From Batillaria attramentaria (lineage: Eukaryota > Mollusca > Gastropoda > Batillariidae): a stretch of 64,000 nucleotides of DNA. Below, piece by piece: positions 40,661-51,621 of the stretch (position 1 is its first letter; each line of letters opens with the position of its first letter). Location: positions 2,116,001-2,180,000 of the forward strand of contig JACVVK020000032.1 of NCBI GenBank assembly GCA_018292915.2, given 5' to 3'. A program made the translations under genes and the position numbers. The notes beneath the pieces are model-generated. The model made no database searches and was not told the origin of the DNA. It saw only the letters and a program-made list of their open reading frames with translations.

Positions 40661-42176
40661 TTAACGTTTCCACTGGTACGAACTGACAATCAAACCAAAC
40701 GCCAGTGCGTCTTGATATAAGTGTCAAACAAAATTGTAACGATGCCTTTGGCACAACTAAAAGAGGTTAACATGATTAACACTTGCTCGACTCCTTCCGG
40801 TCCTTTTGCAACAACGTAAAAGTATATACACGGCGTCGCCGGCTCAGTGCACACAAACCGAAATCAAAATTTAAAAGCCAGTATGCAACCATTCTTTTCT
40901 AAATTTAACAGAGGAAACACGTCACTAAACCCTTGCTCGGCCAATTACGATTTTTTTTTTAAATCACCATGGTGACTCGAGTCCACAGAACCTTTTAGTT
41001 CTGCTGTGTTGTAGCTACTTCCCGCCCACACCCACCACTTCAGTCTCCAACAACCAGGCCATCTTGATTCTGTCGGTCGTGTTTGCCGGCTTTTTACCTA
41101 CAGTTGGACCTGTCAACACAGTCCCGCGACTTATCTGGTCTGTTCCTGAGGACAAGACGCGACTATCAGCTTCTCAGCCGCCAACGCCATTCCCGCTTCG
41201 ACACACAAGGCCGACTGCGATTGGACCGATTTCGTGACGCTCAATAATGTTTCCACGTCAATTGCGGACAGGAGAGCGGTAGATGAAGGGAGAGAATTGC
41301 GGGCTGTGTCAACGCGACGAACATCGATGAGGCATTAAGAAGTCATGTAGCGGTGGACAGCACTGTCCACATTCGTCCCACCCTCTTCATACCCGCTTGA
41401 CTTCTAAAAGAATAGAAGAATCCCCCCCCCACCCCCACCCCCACCCCAGTCTCTCGCGCGCCCTCCCCCCCGCCTCAGCCCGTCTCCGCTTCTAGATTCC
41501 TCCCCCTCCCCACCACCCCCCACCCCCACTCATCCTCCCTTCCACCTTTCTCACATCCACTTGACTGCTAACTGAACACCCCTCTCTTCCAGCGTCTCCT
41601 CAGCCCCCCACCCCCACCCCACCCCACCCCCTCCTCCACCACCCCTCTCTTTCCCGCTCTCTTCCAACCCCCAACCCTTTTCTCAGAATTCCTAACCCCA
41701 CCCCTACCCTCCCCTCTCCCGTCAACGCGGATGCGGGCAGCGTTGGAGCGCGGCGGAGGCGTGGAGTTTACGCGTAATGAAGACAATAACAATTAAAACA
41801 CGTCCCCCTACCCAACTTGTGTCTCTCGCTTTGAAAGCCGCCAGCTCCGTGAGCCGTGGTGTCAGTTGGCCGGCCGCTGGAAACTGCATGGTGACTGCCG
41901 CATGACTGCCAACTGCTGACTGTTGTCTGCTAGTGATAGCTGCCGCTCGTCTCATTACCTTTTTGCCCCTCGGCGCCGGTTGCTGATTGTGAAAGCTCAT
42001 ATCTCCTCATCGTGATCCGTTCCTTTAGTCGGCAGAGAAAAATTCTGCTCTTGTCCTCAACGCAGCGGCAACTGGCACATCTTCGTTTGTTTTTTTTTGT
42101 AACCAGCGAGACCGGCAAGAAGAACACAAAGGAAAAGAAGAACAAAAACCATAGAAGACAATTTTCAGCCGTCGCG
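40661..42176. other. High-complexity region and possible noncoding first exon of gene C
   Basis: 40661-41400 and 41726-42176 are unique-looking sequence around a C-rich tract. A TATATA at 40823 precedes a TCAGTG. A consensus donor ends the region. Promoter activity is only inferred. Confidence 0.3.
41420..41725. repeat. Pyrimidine-rich C/T tract
   Basis: About 300 bp of CCCCACCCC and CCTCCC blocks with few purines on the + strand. Confidence 0.8.
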
Positions 42177-42254
42177 GTAAGTTTTTGAGAACTTTTTAAA
42201 AATCTCTCTGCCTGTGTGCTCAGCTTCATTATCGAAAGTGTTCACGTGTGTTGT

Positions 42255-42450
42255 ATTTTCCTCCTCCTCCTCCTTCTCATTCATCCTCTTCTTCTAATAA
42301 TTCTTCTCATTTCATTTCTTATTCTTCTTTTTACTATTTTCTTCTTCTTGTATTGCCCTTTATTTATGTCTTGCAGTTGCTCTTCTTTCCCCCTTCTTCT
42401 TCTTCTGCTTCTTCTCCTGCTGCTGTTTCTGCTGCTGCTTCTGCGGCTGC
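42255..42450. repeat. (TTC)n/(TCC)n pyrimidine-rich tract
   Basis: Imperfect CTT, TCC and CTG triplets just before the 51-bp minisatellite. Confidence 0.8.
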
Positions 42451-42493
42451 CCTGACACATTCATTTGCATTATGCGGACGATTAGGTCAGATT

Positions 42494-43068
42494 TTAAAAC
42501 ACCAGCTTGCTTTCCGTCAAGTTTCCTCTTTGCTTATTTACCTTTTTAAACGCCATCTTGCTTTCCATCAAAGTTTCACTTGGTTTATTTACGTTTCAAA
42601 AACACCATCTGGCTTTCCATCAAATTTGACACTCGGTTTATGTACATTTTTAAAAACACCATCTTGCTTTCCATCAAATTTGCACTCGGTGTATTTACTT
42701 TTATAAAACACCATCTTGCTTTCCATCAAAGTGCCCCTCTGTTTATTTACTTTTTTAAAACACCATCTTGCTTTCCATCAAAGTTTAACTCGGTTTATTT
42801 ACTTTTTTTAAACACCATCTTGCTTTCCATCAAAGTTTCACTCGGTTTATTTACTTTTTTTAAACACCATCTTGCTTTCCATCAAAGTTTCACTCGGTTT
42901 ATTTACTTTTTTAAAACACCATCTTGCTTTCCATCAAAGTTTAACTCGGTTTATTTACTTTTCTAAAACACCATCTTGCTTTCCATCAAAGTTTCACTCG
43001 GTTTATGTACTTTTGTTAAAAAACACCATCTTGCTTTCCATCAGCTTTCATTCAGTTGATTTACTTTC
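42494..43068. repeat. 51-bp minisatellite, about 11 units
   Basis: The unit contains ACACCATCTTGCTTTCCATC and TCGGTTTATTTAC. Because 51 is divisible by three, long open frames with a 17-residue period appear; they are by-products of the repeat. Confidence 0.9.
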
Positions 43069-43949
43069 ATGAATGAGCTGTACGGTGTTTCAGGTCATTT
43101 TAAGGTAACTGTGTGCTCTTGCTTTTTTGACGGAACTCTACGTAACAGTGTTGCGTGCACAAATAACAACAACAACAACAAAACCGACTTTGGATCAAGA
43201 CCTTGAAGAGGACAATTCCCTTAAGAAGAGATAATTTATAAGACGATAATGAGACTTTGCTTTCAGTATTTTGTATGTGTTTTCTTTTGAACATTTCCTT
43301 GGAAAATCACGAGTATGATGTGCTATAGTTATGTTTTGTTTCCAGTCGAAGTTTGTCTCTTTTCTATGTGATGCGGTTTTTGTAGCACTAGGGGCAGTTC
43401 CGGGCTAGGGCCATACATGACCACTGGCGCTGTTGTGACAGAAGGAATCGACGTGCAGATCGATGTACAATTATCTTTGAGATTTTCAGCAGTCCATTTT
43501 CAATTATAGGGTACATTGTGATCAATCAACTTAGATTTCTAATCAAAATCACGAAGTAGCAGACCCCATTTCTCAAAAACCGTCTGGCGAAAGTTAGTGC
43601 AAACGACTTGAAACTGGAACTTTTTTTGGTGAAAAAGCAATGACTGGAACTTTGACTGATAACTATTGAAAAGGTTGACAGGAAAAGTGGTTCACTTGCA
43701 CGCACGTACAGGTGAACACGTCTAATAACATAGCTGCCGTTCATCGTGCATTGTATGATTCGCACCTTCCGTTACAATTTCACAAATTTTTGTTTAAATT
43801 TTCAACACAAAGCGAACTAAGCCATCCATGAACTTAGTGTTTTCGAATAAACAAAGCATTTTAAGAGATAAATTTTGATCTGTCGTACCACCCAATCTTG
43901 CCTGTCTATTATTGCTACTATTTCTACGCTGACAGATCCTTCTGAGCTG
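43069..43949. other. No gene seen
   Basis: Mixed AT-rich sequence without supported ORFs. Confidence 0.6.
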
Positions 43950-44115
43950 TTTACGAGATACCTACCATCGCACCACTTAGGCACCTGGACAGTGACAGCG
44001 TCTGTAATGCTGGCACTGAGCCAACAGACGCGTACTCGATGACGCGGCGACTATACTCGGCGCTCCAGCAATGTAACAACCGTTGTAGAATTTGAATGTT
44101 CGACTTCCTGTGCAA
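43950..44115 (-). repeat. Unclassified interspersed repeat, copy 2
   Basis: This is the complement of 19915-20060 with few differences, though the two lie 24 kb apart. Confidence 0.6.
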
Positions 44116-44349
44116 AGTGTAAACAACACTGTATCGCATTAAGAGCTCTACCAATCACCAAGATGTCAAGCATACAGGCATACTCACGAGCGAAACTTCC
44201 AAAACGTAAGTTGGCTTAGCAAAGATGGAATAAGCCCGTGTAAGGAGATAGGTGGCGCTGTACTGATGGCGTCGTAGGGAGCAGCCCGAATTCCCCTTAC
44301 AACAGCAATGGAACTGTAAATCTCTAAACAGAGACATCAATGTCTACAC

Positions 44350-44745
44350 CACTATCAATACCATTACTTATACCAAAACAAATATCGGTATCAAAACAAA
44401 AACAAAACAAAACCCAAAACCAATACCAAGACCAAGACCAATATTAATACCAGAACCAATACCAATACAATACCAATATCAATACTAATAGCAGTAGCAG
44501 CACCAGTACCAATACTAGTACCAATATCAAAACCAGTACCAAAAACGATACTAAAAAAACAGTACCATTGCCATTACCATTACGAAAATCAATACCGATA
44601 CCAATACCAATTCCAATATCAATGCTTGAACCAATACCGAAACCAATACCAACGCCATTACCAATACCAATAGCAAAACAAATACCAATACCAATATCAA
44701 TATCAAAACCAATATCGACACCCAAACCAATACCAAACTCAGTTT
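44350..44745. repeat. Degenerate (ACCAAT)n tract
   Basis: About 400 bp of imperfect hexamer ACCAAT/ATCAAT. Periodic open frames (PIPIPI) result from it. Confidence 0.85.
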
Positions 44746-44976
44746 TTTGCCGACGTTGTGTTTTCTGTCTGGATCGACTAGTGTTTAGCTGGACTGTTCA
44801 GTTGGGTAGGTATCTTTTCCTTTCCCCGTATAACCCGTTTTGGGTTGTTTCCATTCTCCCTTGTACCAACCAACCATCCCACTCAAAGTTTTCCAGGTTT
44901 TGTAAGACTTACACCCGACACTATTTTTTTCTACACATACTTCATACTTCGTACTTCGTACTTGTTCCTTTCGGAG

Positions 44977-45200
44977 ATTCGGGCTGCCTCCCAAGGGGCA
45001 AAAGCGTGTCGCCGCGGTGTACCGCCACCCAACCTACCTAACCCATTTTTTTCAATTTTGCTTGGGGAGGAAAGCCGGATAACCCGGAGAGAAACCCTCG
45101 ATGCGCAGTCCGGTAGCCAGACAAAACCGGCATCACATACTCATCACAAGCTCGACCTGGGTTCGAACCCACGCTTCGCCCCGACAGCGGTGACGGCCGT
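44977..45200 (-). mobile_element. SINE-E copy
   Basis: GGAGGAAAGCCGGATAACCC and ACCTGGGTTCGAACCCACGC are the complement of the copy at 51937. Confidence 0.7.
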
Positions 45201-45204
45201 TCAG

Positions 45205-45622
45205 TAGCACAGCGGTTAAGTCCCACGCGCTACTGCTCGGGTCGTGAGTTCGTATCCCCGCCAAATAATTGTGCAGGGCCCGTATGTAAAAGTCGAGGGT
45301 AATTTAACCCACGGCTGCTGGCCTAACTCAGACTAGGACAAAAGAAACCCAAAAGCAAAATTAAATGCAAAAGGAGGCGAAGAAAGGAAGGAAAAAATCC
45401 TTCTGTTACGGCTTAGGCACCTTGCTGGAATGGGCCTGCTTCTTGATTTTAAAAAAAAAAAAAACCTAGAGCTAGTTCAGTTCGAGGTTAGACTCTGACC
45501 CGGGGCTAAAAGCCTTAACCTCAACTATTACATACGGGCTCTGGCCTTTTTCTCGTTGCCCCGTCTTCGCTATCACCCATACGTGGTGAAAAACGGACGT
45601 TAAACCCCCAAACACTCCCCCC
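45205..45622 (+). mobile_element. SINE-A-type copy interrupted by MITE H
   Basis: The head and B box (GGTCGTGAGTTCGTATCC) lie to 45274, and the body resumes at 45541 with CTGGCCTTTTTCTCGTTGCC up to the CCAAACACTCCCC tail. Confidence 0.7.
45275..45540. mobile_element. MITE H copy 2, inside a SINE-A
   Basis: The ends GGGCCCGTATGTAAAAGTCG and TTACATACGGGCT are inverted. It interrupts a SINE-A body between TTGTGC (ending 45274) and CTGGCCTTTTTCTCG (from 45541), so it inserted after that SINE. Confidence 0.7.
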
Positions 45623-46445
45623 CCCTCCACCCGACGCGCTACCTATTAACCACCGCTCCACACGTCGCTCTTGGTGACAGAAACCAGAAACTGAACTGCG
45701 TGGACCTTCACACGTGCCCGACGTGTCCAAAAATCAGTCACTCTTTGGTCATCATTAATTTCGTCCTTGCGCATCCAATCTCTCTCGTAATGATCACTTT
45801 CCTCGGTCAGCGCACGCAGGGACATTGTAACAGAATCCAGAAACAAAACCGGTGTTTGTCCAGGTCTAGTTGAGCATCATTTCAGTCCAAAGACCTTTTA
45901 ATTTGTACACGATTACTCGTGACAGCCGCTAACGAGATGCGCTGATGGGGGGTGTTAACAGTCAACGATTTCCAATTGATGTGACCATTTCAGTGCGTTC
46001 AGACCTGCAGACCGTTCATAATAAAAATGCTTAAAAGTTAATGTATTCCTGTGAGTCGTTCAATACTTCATGCTTAATTGTTGAAATGCGTTTTACCGTC
46101 CATTAAATGCAATTACCGACTATATACTCGGACAAAATGGTACAATGCGCTCACGCTTATTTTTTGAATTAGATGCAATTAGTGTGGAAAGAAATTCGTA
46201 AACCGGGTGTGATTCGTTACCACAGCAACCCATAGAAAGAACGCAGATGTCTGTGGATGGTCTTTGAGAGTGGTGATGTATGTAATCTTGAGAATTATAT
46301 GTGACAAGATCAGATCTTCGAAAGTACGTGAAGTTTTGTTTTTGTTTTGTTTTTTTACGCCGGGGAGATGATCGAACAAGATGACTGGCCACTGTGTTCA
46401 TCGTGTTTTCTGTTTCTTGATCCAGCAGTTTGTAGCGTCGCACCA
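45623..46445. other. No gene seen
   Basis: Mixed sequence; short ORFs only. Confidence 0.6.
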
Positions 46446-46556
46446 ATCCCGGCTGGGGACAAATATTTGTGCTGGCCTTTTTTCTTTTTTTTTTCCCCTC
46501 GTTGGCCCGTCTTTGGTATCACACCTACGTGGTGGAAAAGGGCGTTAAACTCCCCC
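46446..46556 (+). mobile_element. SINE-A copy, head truncated
   Basis: It begins inside the B-box region (CCCGGCTGGGGACAAATATT) and runs to GGGCGTTAAACTCCCC. Confidence 0.68.
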
Positions 46557-46696
46557 CCCCCCCCCACACACACACACATCCCTAAACCTCCCCCTCCCTC
46601 CCCCCACACACTCTTGTTTAGCACCCAAGACAAATTTCTATCAGAGTTAGCTGGTCAATCGTGATCTTGATCTTGAACACTTAATTTTGATCTTGG

Positions 46697-47076
46697 AGTT
46701 AATATAGGTGCTTTATCCCAAACATTTGGCTCAGTAGCTAAACGCGAGCTAAACCCAACATGCACGCTCACATGGATCACACGCATTCTCTCACACACTG
46801 GACATGAACACATTACAATCACGTGGTGCGAAGGCCAGCTCAGCAATTTAAGTTCGGCATTTTAGAATTGCCTTTTTTTTTATTTTGTGGCCTGAACATT
46901 TCTAAAGCAGAAGGTGGGGGGGGGGGGGGGAGTACCCGGCCCAGAGAGAACCTCCGACGGTCACCCCGAACGAACGGTACCACATACGAGAAAGAAAAAT
47001 TCTTCGCCCCGAGTGTGACTCGAACCTGATCTCTCACATTGGTGACTACGTCTTAACCATTAAACCACCGACCGCG
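46697..47076 (-). mobile_element. SINE-C copy, diverged
   Basis: TAGGTGCTTTATCCC, CACACGCATTCTCTCACACAC and TTAACCATTAAACCACCGACCG align with the other copies. Confidence 0.7.
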
Positions 47077-47319
47077 ACTGTGTGTCTTGTTCATTGAAAC
47101 CCACAACCGCGGTGGGAGACATTCAACGGAAGAAGCATGGAGCCCCGCATAATGCAAACCTACGGGTTATGCATACTTCCACCTAGCCTGAAAGTGGTCT
47201 TTGTTGCTTGGTCCACTGTAAGTCCTAGATCTTCAAGCAACACATACTTATAGTAATAATAATAATAATATGTTTTTATATTGCGCAGAAAATCTGCCCA
47301 AGAGAGCACTCAGTGCGCG

Positions 47320-47323
<4 letters not shown>

Positions 47324-47395
<72 letters not shown>
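47324..47395. repeat. (CA)n upstream of gene C
   Basis: Preceded by (AAT)n and a TTGCGCAGAAAATCTGCCC sequence typical of element tails; ends about 235 bp before the ATG. Confidence 0.9.
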
Positions 47396-47397
<2 letters not shown>

Positions 47398-47628
47398 CGG
47401 ATGTGGGATACAGAGGAGGATAGGGTAAAAATTTTAGTGGAAAGCTTGCCGAAACAGATAGGTTTTAAGGTGTGCCTTGAACTGTGACAGAGTAGGGAGG
47501 CTTCTAAGGGAGACGGGCACGGGCGCTCCCGTTAACCCTGCCGCAAAATAACCCTCGACCTTTAAAGTCCACAACCAAGTGACTTCCTACTCCGTTTAAT
47601 AACGTCTATCTTTTATCATTTTCAGACC

Positions 47629-49421
47629 ATGAATGCTGCCCTCTTAGTCACGCTGGTCTCCCTCTTGCTGTCCGCCTGTCTCGGCATCAAAATCCGCGGG
47701 TCCTGGCGATATATGGGTTGGAAGAGGGACCCGTCCCGTCTGGACCGTATGCCGTCCTTTGGGAAAAGGACTTCCGGCCTAGCAGACGGCGTTGACCGCG
47801 ACCTCACAGCCGATATCGGCTCAGAGAGACACGAGAAACGGGTTGCCGTGCTGGATCGGATGCCAGGGACTTTCGGAAAAAGGGGTGGGGATTCTGGTTC
47901 AGCAGAGAATGAAGACATCAGTTTTGAAGACGGAGGAGCGCATTCGGGTGTGAGTGGCAGTTTGGGCAAGAGCAGCCATGAGGCAGGATCTGTGAGGGGA
48001 CGCGAGGAACCATCTGGTATAGCAGAAGATAAGCGGGCGCCAGGGGTGTTGAACCGTATGCCGGTGACCTTCGGAAAACGAGGACTCGCGGCAGTGTTGT
48101 CAGACATGAAGAACGAAGCTGAGAGGTTTGGAGAATATCAAGAGAAGAGATTGGCCAAGCTGGATCGTATGCCGCTCACTTTCGGAAAACGAGACAACGC
48201 CAAGGATTCACGCATAGACCTTGGAGTTGGTGATGTTTGGGAGAAGCGCTTGGCCAAACTCGATCGGATGCCCCTCACCTTCGGAAAACGGGGCGGAGAA
48301 GTGGACGAGGAAAGAGACGGGGAGGACCTCGGTGATTTTGCCGCAGACAAACGCCAGGCGAAGCTCGACCGCATGCCTCTCAATTTTGGCAAGCGGGGCG
48401 ACCTCGTGGACTTGGGCAAAACGGAAGAATCTAGTGGCAGCGCTGGTGGCCAACATCTTGCAAAGCTTACTCGCACTGCATTTGTGGACGCAGCAAAAAG
48501 ACTGGGAATCAGGGTCGATGGCTGGGAGAAGCGGCGTGCTAAACTGGACCGGATGCCTCTCACTTTCGGCAAGAGAGGTGTCAGCGGTGGACGGGCAAAA
48601 CTCCTACAGTCTGACGACAGTGCTGGGATCAAGCGTTTGGCAAAGCTTGATCGTATGCCTGTTACCTTTGGCAAGCGTTATATTAAAGACGAAATCAAGC
48701 GTTTAGGGAAGCTTGATCGTATGCCTTTAACATTTGGCAAACGTTATTTTCAGGACAACGGCGAGATCAAACGTTTAGCGAAGCTGGACCGTATGCCTCT
48801 TACATTTGGCAAGCGAGGTACTGAGGAAAACGCAGAATCAAAACTTGACATGTCTCTAAAATTGAACACACAAAATGACGCCACGGATTCAACAGAACAA
48901 CATACTCTTGGTAACATTGACGAAACCAAACGTTTAGCAAAACTTGATCGAATGCCCCTTACTTTCGGCAAACGTCACTCGACAGATGCTGAAAGTTTAG
49001 ACAAGACTGAAGATGTCAAGCGTCTAGGAAAACTTGACCGTATGCCAGTCACGTTCGGCAAGCGATTCGTCCCTCCGGACACCGAAAACACGCACATTGT
49101 ACATGAACTAAACGTTGAAGACAAACGATTTGCCAAACTTGACCGAATGCCTCTTCATTTCGGCAAGCGAAAACGGCTGAGCGCTGGAGGAAAACGCCAA
49201 GCAAAGCTTGACCGTATGCCTGTTACTTTTGGCAAAAGAAACTATAATTTACGAGTACCTTTTGTGAGACTAACAGACGTGGCCAGGCTGGACAGACTGC
49301 CGGTGACGTTCGTGAAGCGGTTTTCGGGAGGAGAGAGAATTCTTACAGAGAGCGGGCGTTCTGAGAGTCTGCCAGAGTCCTTCCAGTCACACAACATTTT
49401 GGCCGCTAGGACAGTTTTCAG
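47629..49421 (+). CDS. Gene C exon 1: signal peptide and all peptide copies
   Basis: A single 1793-bp exon encodes 597 residues and all fourteen amidated repeats. The donor is TTCAG|GTAAGG in phase 2; reading through hits TAA at once. Large peptide-bearing exons are common in neuropeptide genes. Confidence 0.93.
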
Positions 49422-50149
49422 GTAAGGCCCAAGAGAGTAATTTGTACGAAAGTTCTCAACTTTTGACGTGAAAATTGTGTTGCGATGGCGTCAGAAGTGG
49501 GTGCTCCACTCAGATGAACATAGCAATCAGTATAGAACCAGCAGAGAGTAAACAGTTGGATGTCAATGCAGTGGACTAGTAGACAGTTCGCAAGGCGAAA
49601 TTTAACTTAAAATTTGTCTTTCGTCTTCTGTTTTCAGAGAGCTTTTTGTTTGTTTGTTGGTTGGTTGGTTGGTTGGTTGGTTGGTTGGTTGGTTGGTTGG
49701 TTGGTTGGTTGGTTGGTTGGTTGGTTGGTTGGTTTCTTTCTTTCTTTCTTTCTTTCTTTGTCCTTTTCGTGCATACTGATGAAACCGATTTTATAATTTG
49801 TGCTTATGAATGAAAGACGACAAAACAGGCCTTCAAGAAACGGAAGTTAAATGTGAAATACAACATTATGTATGTCTCTAAGCACACGTAGAGAGTTCTG
49901 CCTTTACGCTCAGATGACGTAGGAAAAAAAACAACAACAACAAAACTTGAGCTTCTTCATATCCTCTGTAAGGAGTCAGCATTCTGCCTGTGTGCTTCAC
50001 TGCCAGCACTTGCTTTATGGTACAGTACAGCTGTAGTGGTGCGTTTGTCTGTGTGTTGCAGGCCAGTCCAGACACAGGAAGACAGCCAGGAATACCTCCA
50101 CGTGGACACGCTCCTCGCCAGGCACCTGCCGGCACTTCTCAGGAGATAA
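47629..50149 (+). CDS. Gene C: multi-copy amidated neuropeptide precursor (LDRMPxTF-amide), two coding exons
   Basis: Exons 47629-49421 and 50062-50149 give 626 residues. Residues 1-19 are a signal peptide. Fourteen copies of an LDRMP(L/V)TFGKR-type peptide follow (first at 34-47, last at 524-537), nearly all preceded by KR; the common mature form would be [16 protein letters not shown] after cleavage at KR and conversion of Gly to the C-terminal amide. Variants include MPSF, MPGTF, MPLNF and MPLHF. Spacers are acidic. Two degenerate copies lie at 277-291 and 551-564. Copies differ at silent sites (for example CTGGAC, CTTGAT, CTCGAC for Leu-Asp), so the peptide looks conserved by selection. 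Processing by prohormone convertases and the amidating enzyme is established for such precursors; receptor and function are unknown. It is not FMRFamide, myomodulin, buccalin, pedal peptide or enterin. The ATG follows an acceptor (TTTTCAG|ACC), implying a noncoding first exon. Confidence 0.93.
49652..49759. repeat. (GGTT)n(CTTT)n in gene C intron
   Basis: About 20 GGTT units then CTTT units. Confidence 0.92.
50062..50149 (+). CDS. Gene C exon 2: C-terminal tail
   Basis: The acceptor TGTGTTGCAG|G completes an Arg codon. The exon encodes [28 protein letters not shown] and TAA at 50147-50149. A donor-like ATG|GTAAAG at 50151-50159 may start a 3' UTR intron. Confidence 0.8.
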
Positions 50150-50636
50150 AATGGTAAAGAACTTACTCGTGTTTAGCTACGAGGGGAAAATAGAAATTAA
50201 ACAACCAACCATGCAAAAACCACCGTAATCTGTCTCTTGTCCCCCGACCCTGTTTCATTTCGCCGACCTTACAATCTTTTGAGAGGTCGAGCCCGACGAC
50301 CCCTAGTTCGGGCAACCCATGAGTGATCGGGGACGCCACATCCAGGAGAGGGGAGACCATGACTAGACGACCCCCTGCCTACTATATGTCACAGAAGTGA
50401 CACTGTGTGTGTGTGTGTGTGTGTGTGTTTTCTATTGGGTGTCGTAAGGTGCGCGTAGGTGTGCGTGTGGCTCGTGTGTCCTATGTATTGTGTTATTCTC
50501 TTGGCATTCTATAGGTCGGACGGTTAGTAAAGTTCATAAGTTTCCCGTGTGGCCACTGCCAGTTAGTGAGTAGCAGGAGTTAGCGTAGTTGAGGGGTGAC
50601 TAGATTTCTTCAGTGCGGGATGGTACTCTCTCTGGG

Positions 50637-50725
50637 AGGAAAAATTCTTTGCCCCGAGTGGGACTCGAACCCCTGACCTCTGGCACTGGTGACAAGTCTC
50701 TTAACCACTAGACCACCGACCGCCC
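50637..50725 (-). mobile_element. SINE-C head fragment
   Basis: GGAAAAATTCTTTGCCCCGA to CACTAGACCACCGACCGCCC remains, abutting an (ATACA)n tract. Confidence 0.72.
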
Positions 50726-50726
50726 A

Positions 50727-50780
50727 ATACAATACAATACAATACAATACAATACAATACAATACAATACAATACAATAC
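50727..50780. repeat. (ATACA)n
   Basis: Eleven pentamers followed by TGTTTATTGTCC. Confidence 0.92.
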
Positions 50781-50866
50781 ATGTTTATTGTCCTTCAAAA
50801 GGATATTTCTCATACAGCCCGCTGAGCATTCAATAACAGAAAGATATTATAAAAACTGCGTTGTTC

Positions 50867-50872
50867 AATAAA
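50867..50872 (+). promoter_or_regulatory. Candidate poly(A) signal AATAAA for gene C
   Basis: AATAAA occurs about 720 bp after the gene C stop. The intervening sequence contains repeat tails, so use of this signal is uncertain. Confidence 0.25.
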
Positions 50873-50960
50873 TTGCATGTGACCTAATGGTTTTATGCTT
50901 TTGTCATCATCTGCAGTTCTGCATCGCAGCTACAAAAAATCTGTAAACACGTGTCCCTAA

Positions 50961-51375
50961 CTCTTAACAGCCCGAGACCGACCACCTGCTGCCCGCTATT
51001 TGACAAAACTTGTTTAAAAGAACAAGACACTGCACACCGGGGAGCCGGGGTGGCCGAATGATAGAGCGTTGGACTTCTAATGCTCGGGTCGTGAGTTCGT
51101 ATCCCGGCTGGGGCCAGATATTTGTGCTGGCTCTTTCATCGTTGCCCCGTCTGTGATATCACCCGTATGTGGTGGAAAAGGACGTTAAACCCCCAAACAC
51201 CCACCCACTGCACACCAGTAGGAGCCACTTCACGCCACTATTACGCGAGGCGTGGGCCTTCCCCGCTAGGCCCGAGACCGCTGCAGATTGCATAATAGTG
51301 GCTTGAAGTGGCTCCGAGTGATTTGAAACTTTTCAGTAAAATTGCGATTTTGACATGGGCTTTTAGGAGTTAACA
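50961..51375. mobile_element. MITE F copy 3, split by a SINE-A
   Basis: It begins CTAACTCTTAACAGCCCGAG and ends GGGCTTTTAGGAGTTAA. A full SINE-A sits inside it, flanked by CACTGCACACC duplications, so the MITE is older than that SINE. Confidence 0.75.
51039..51209 (+). mobile_element. SINE-A copy inside MITE F, 11-bp TSD
   Basis: CACTGCACACC occurs immediately before GGGGAGCCGGGG and after CCAAACACCCACC. Confidence 0.85.
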
Positions 51376-51585
51376 CGTCGCACTGTAAATCTTTTATCAC
51401 CGAACTCTGCAACATCCTTGTGAATCAGCTTCCGAAGGCAGCAGGAGTAACCCGAACCAATTGAAACACCTTATTGACACTGGGAGTGCAGGAGCAGGTC
51501 ACGCCTTTCTCAACAGCACCAGTTGCATTGAAATTCCGAGTGATTCTCGCGCACTTTTCAAACGCCCCTCCCCCTCTTTTTTTCT

Positions 51586-51621
<36 letters not shown>

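Larger units (their letters stand above)
42177..47625 (+). other. Possible 5' UTR intron of gene C
   Basis: A consensus donor (GTCGCG|GTAAGTT) lies at 42177 after a 250-bp high-complexity stretch without a long ORF. The acceptor before the gene C ATG is at 47624-47625. Joining them would give a noncoding first exon ending at 42176. This is inference from splice-site quality only. Confidence 0.3.

Noticed and set aside
40823..40850. TATA box with TCAGTG initiator
   Set aside because: Spacing is short (about 23 bp) and no transcript or ORF follows; kept only as a remark.
42494..42966. 128-residue open frame over the 51-bp repeats
   Set aside because: The frame follows from the repeat period; there is no signal peptide, splice support or start context.
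44444..44745. Periodic Ile/Pro or Gly/Ile frames
   Set aside because: They come from a degenerate ACCAAT hexamer tract.
47629..50149. Assignment of the precursor to FMRFamide, buccalin or pedal peptide families
   Set aside because: The C-terminus is MPxTF-amide with no RF, GGL or pedal peptide core, so a name would be a guess.
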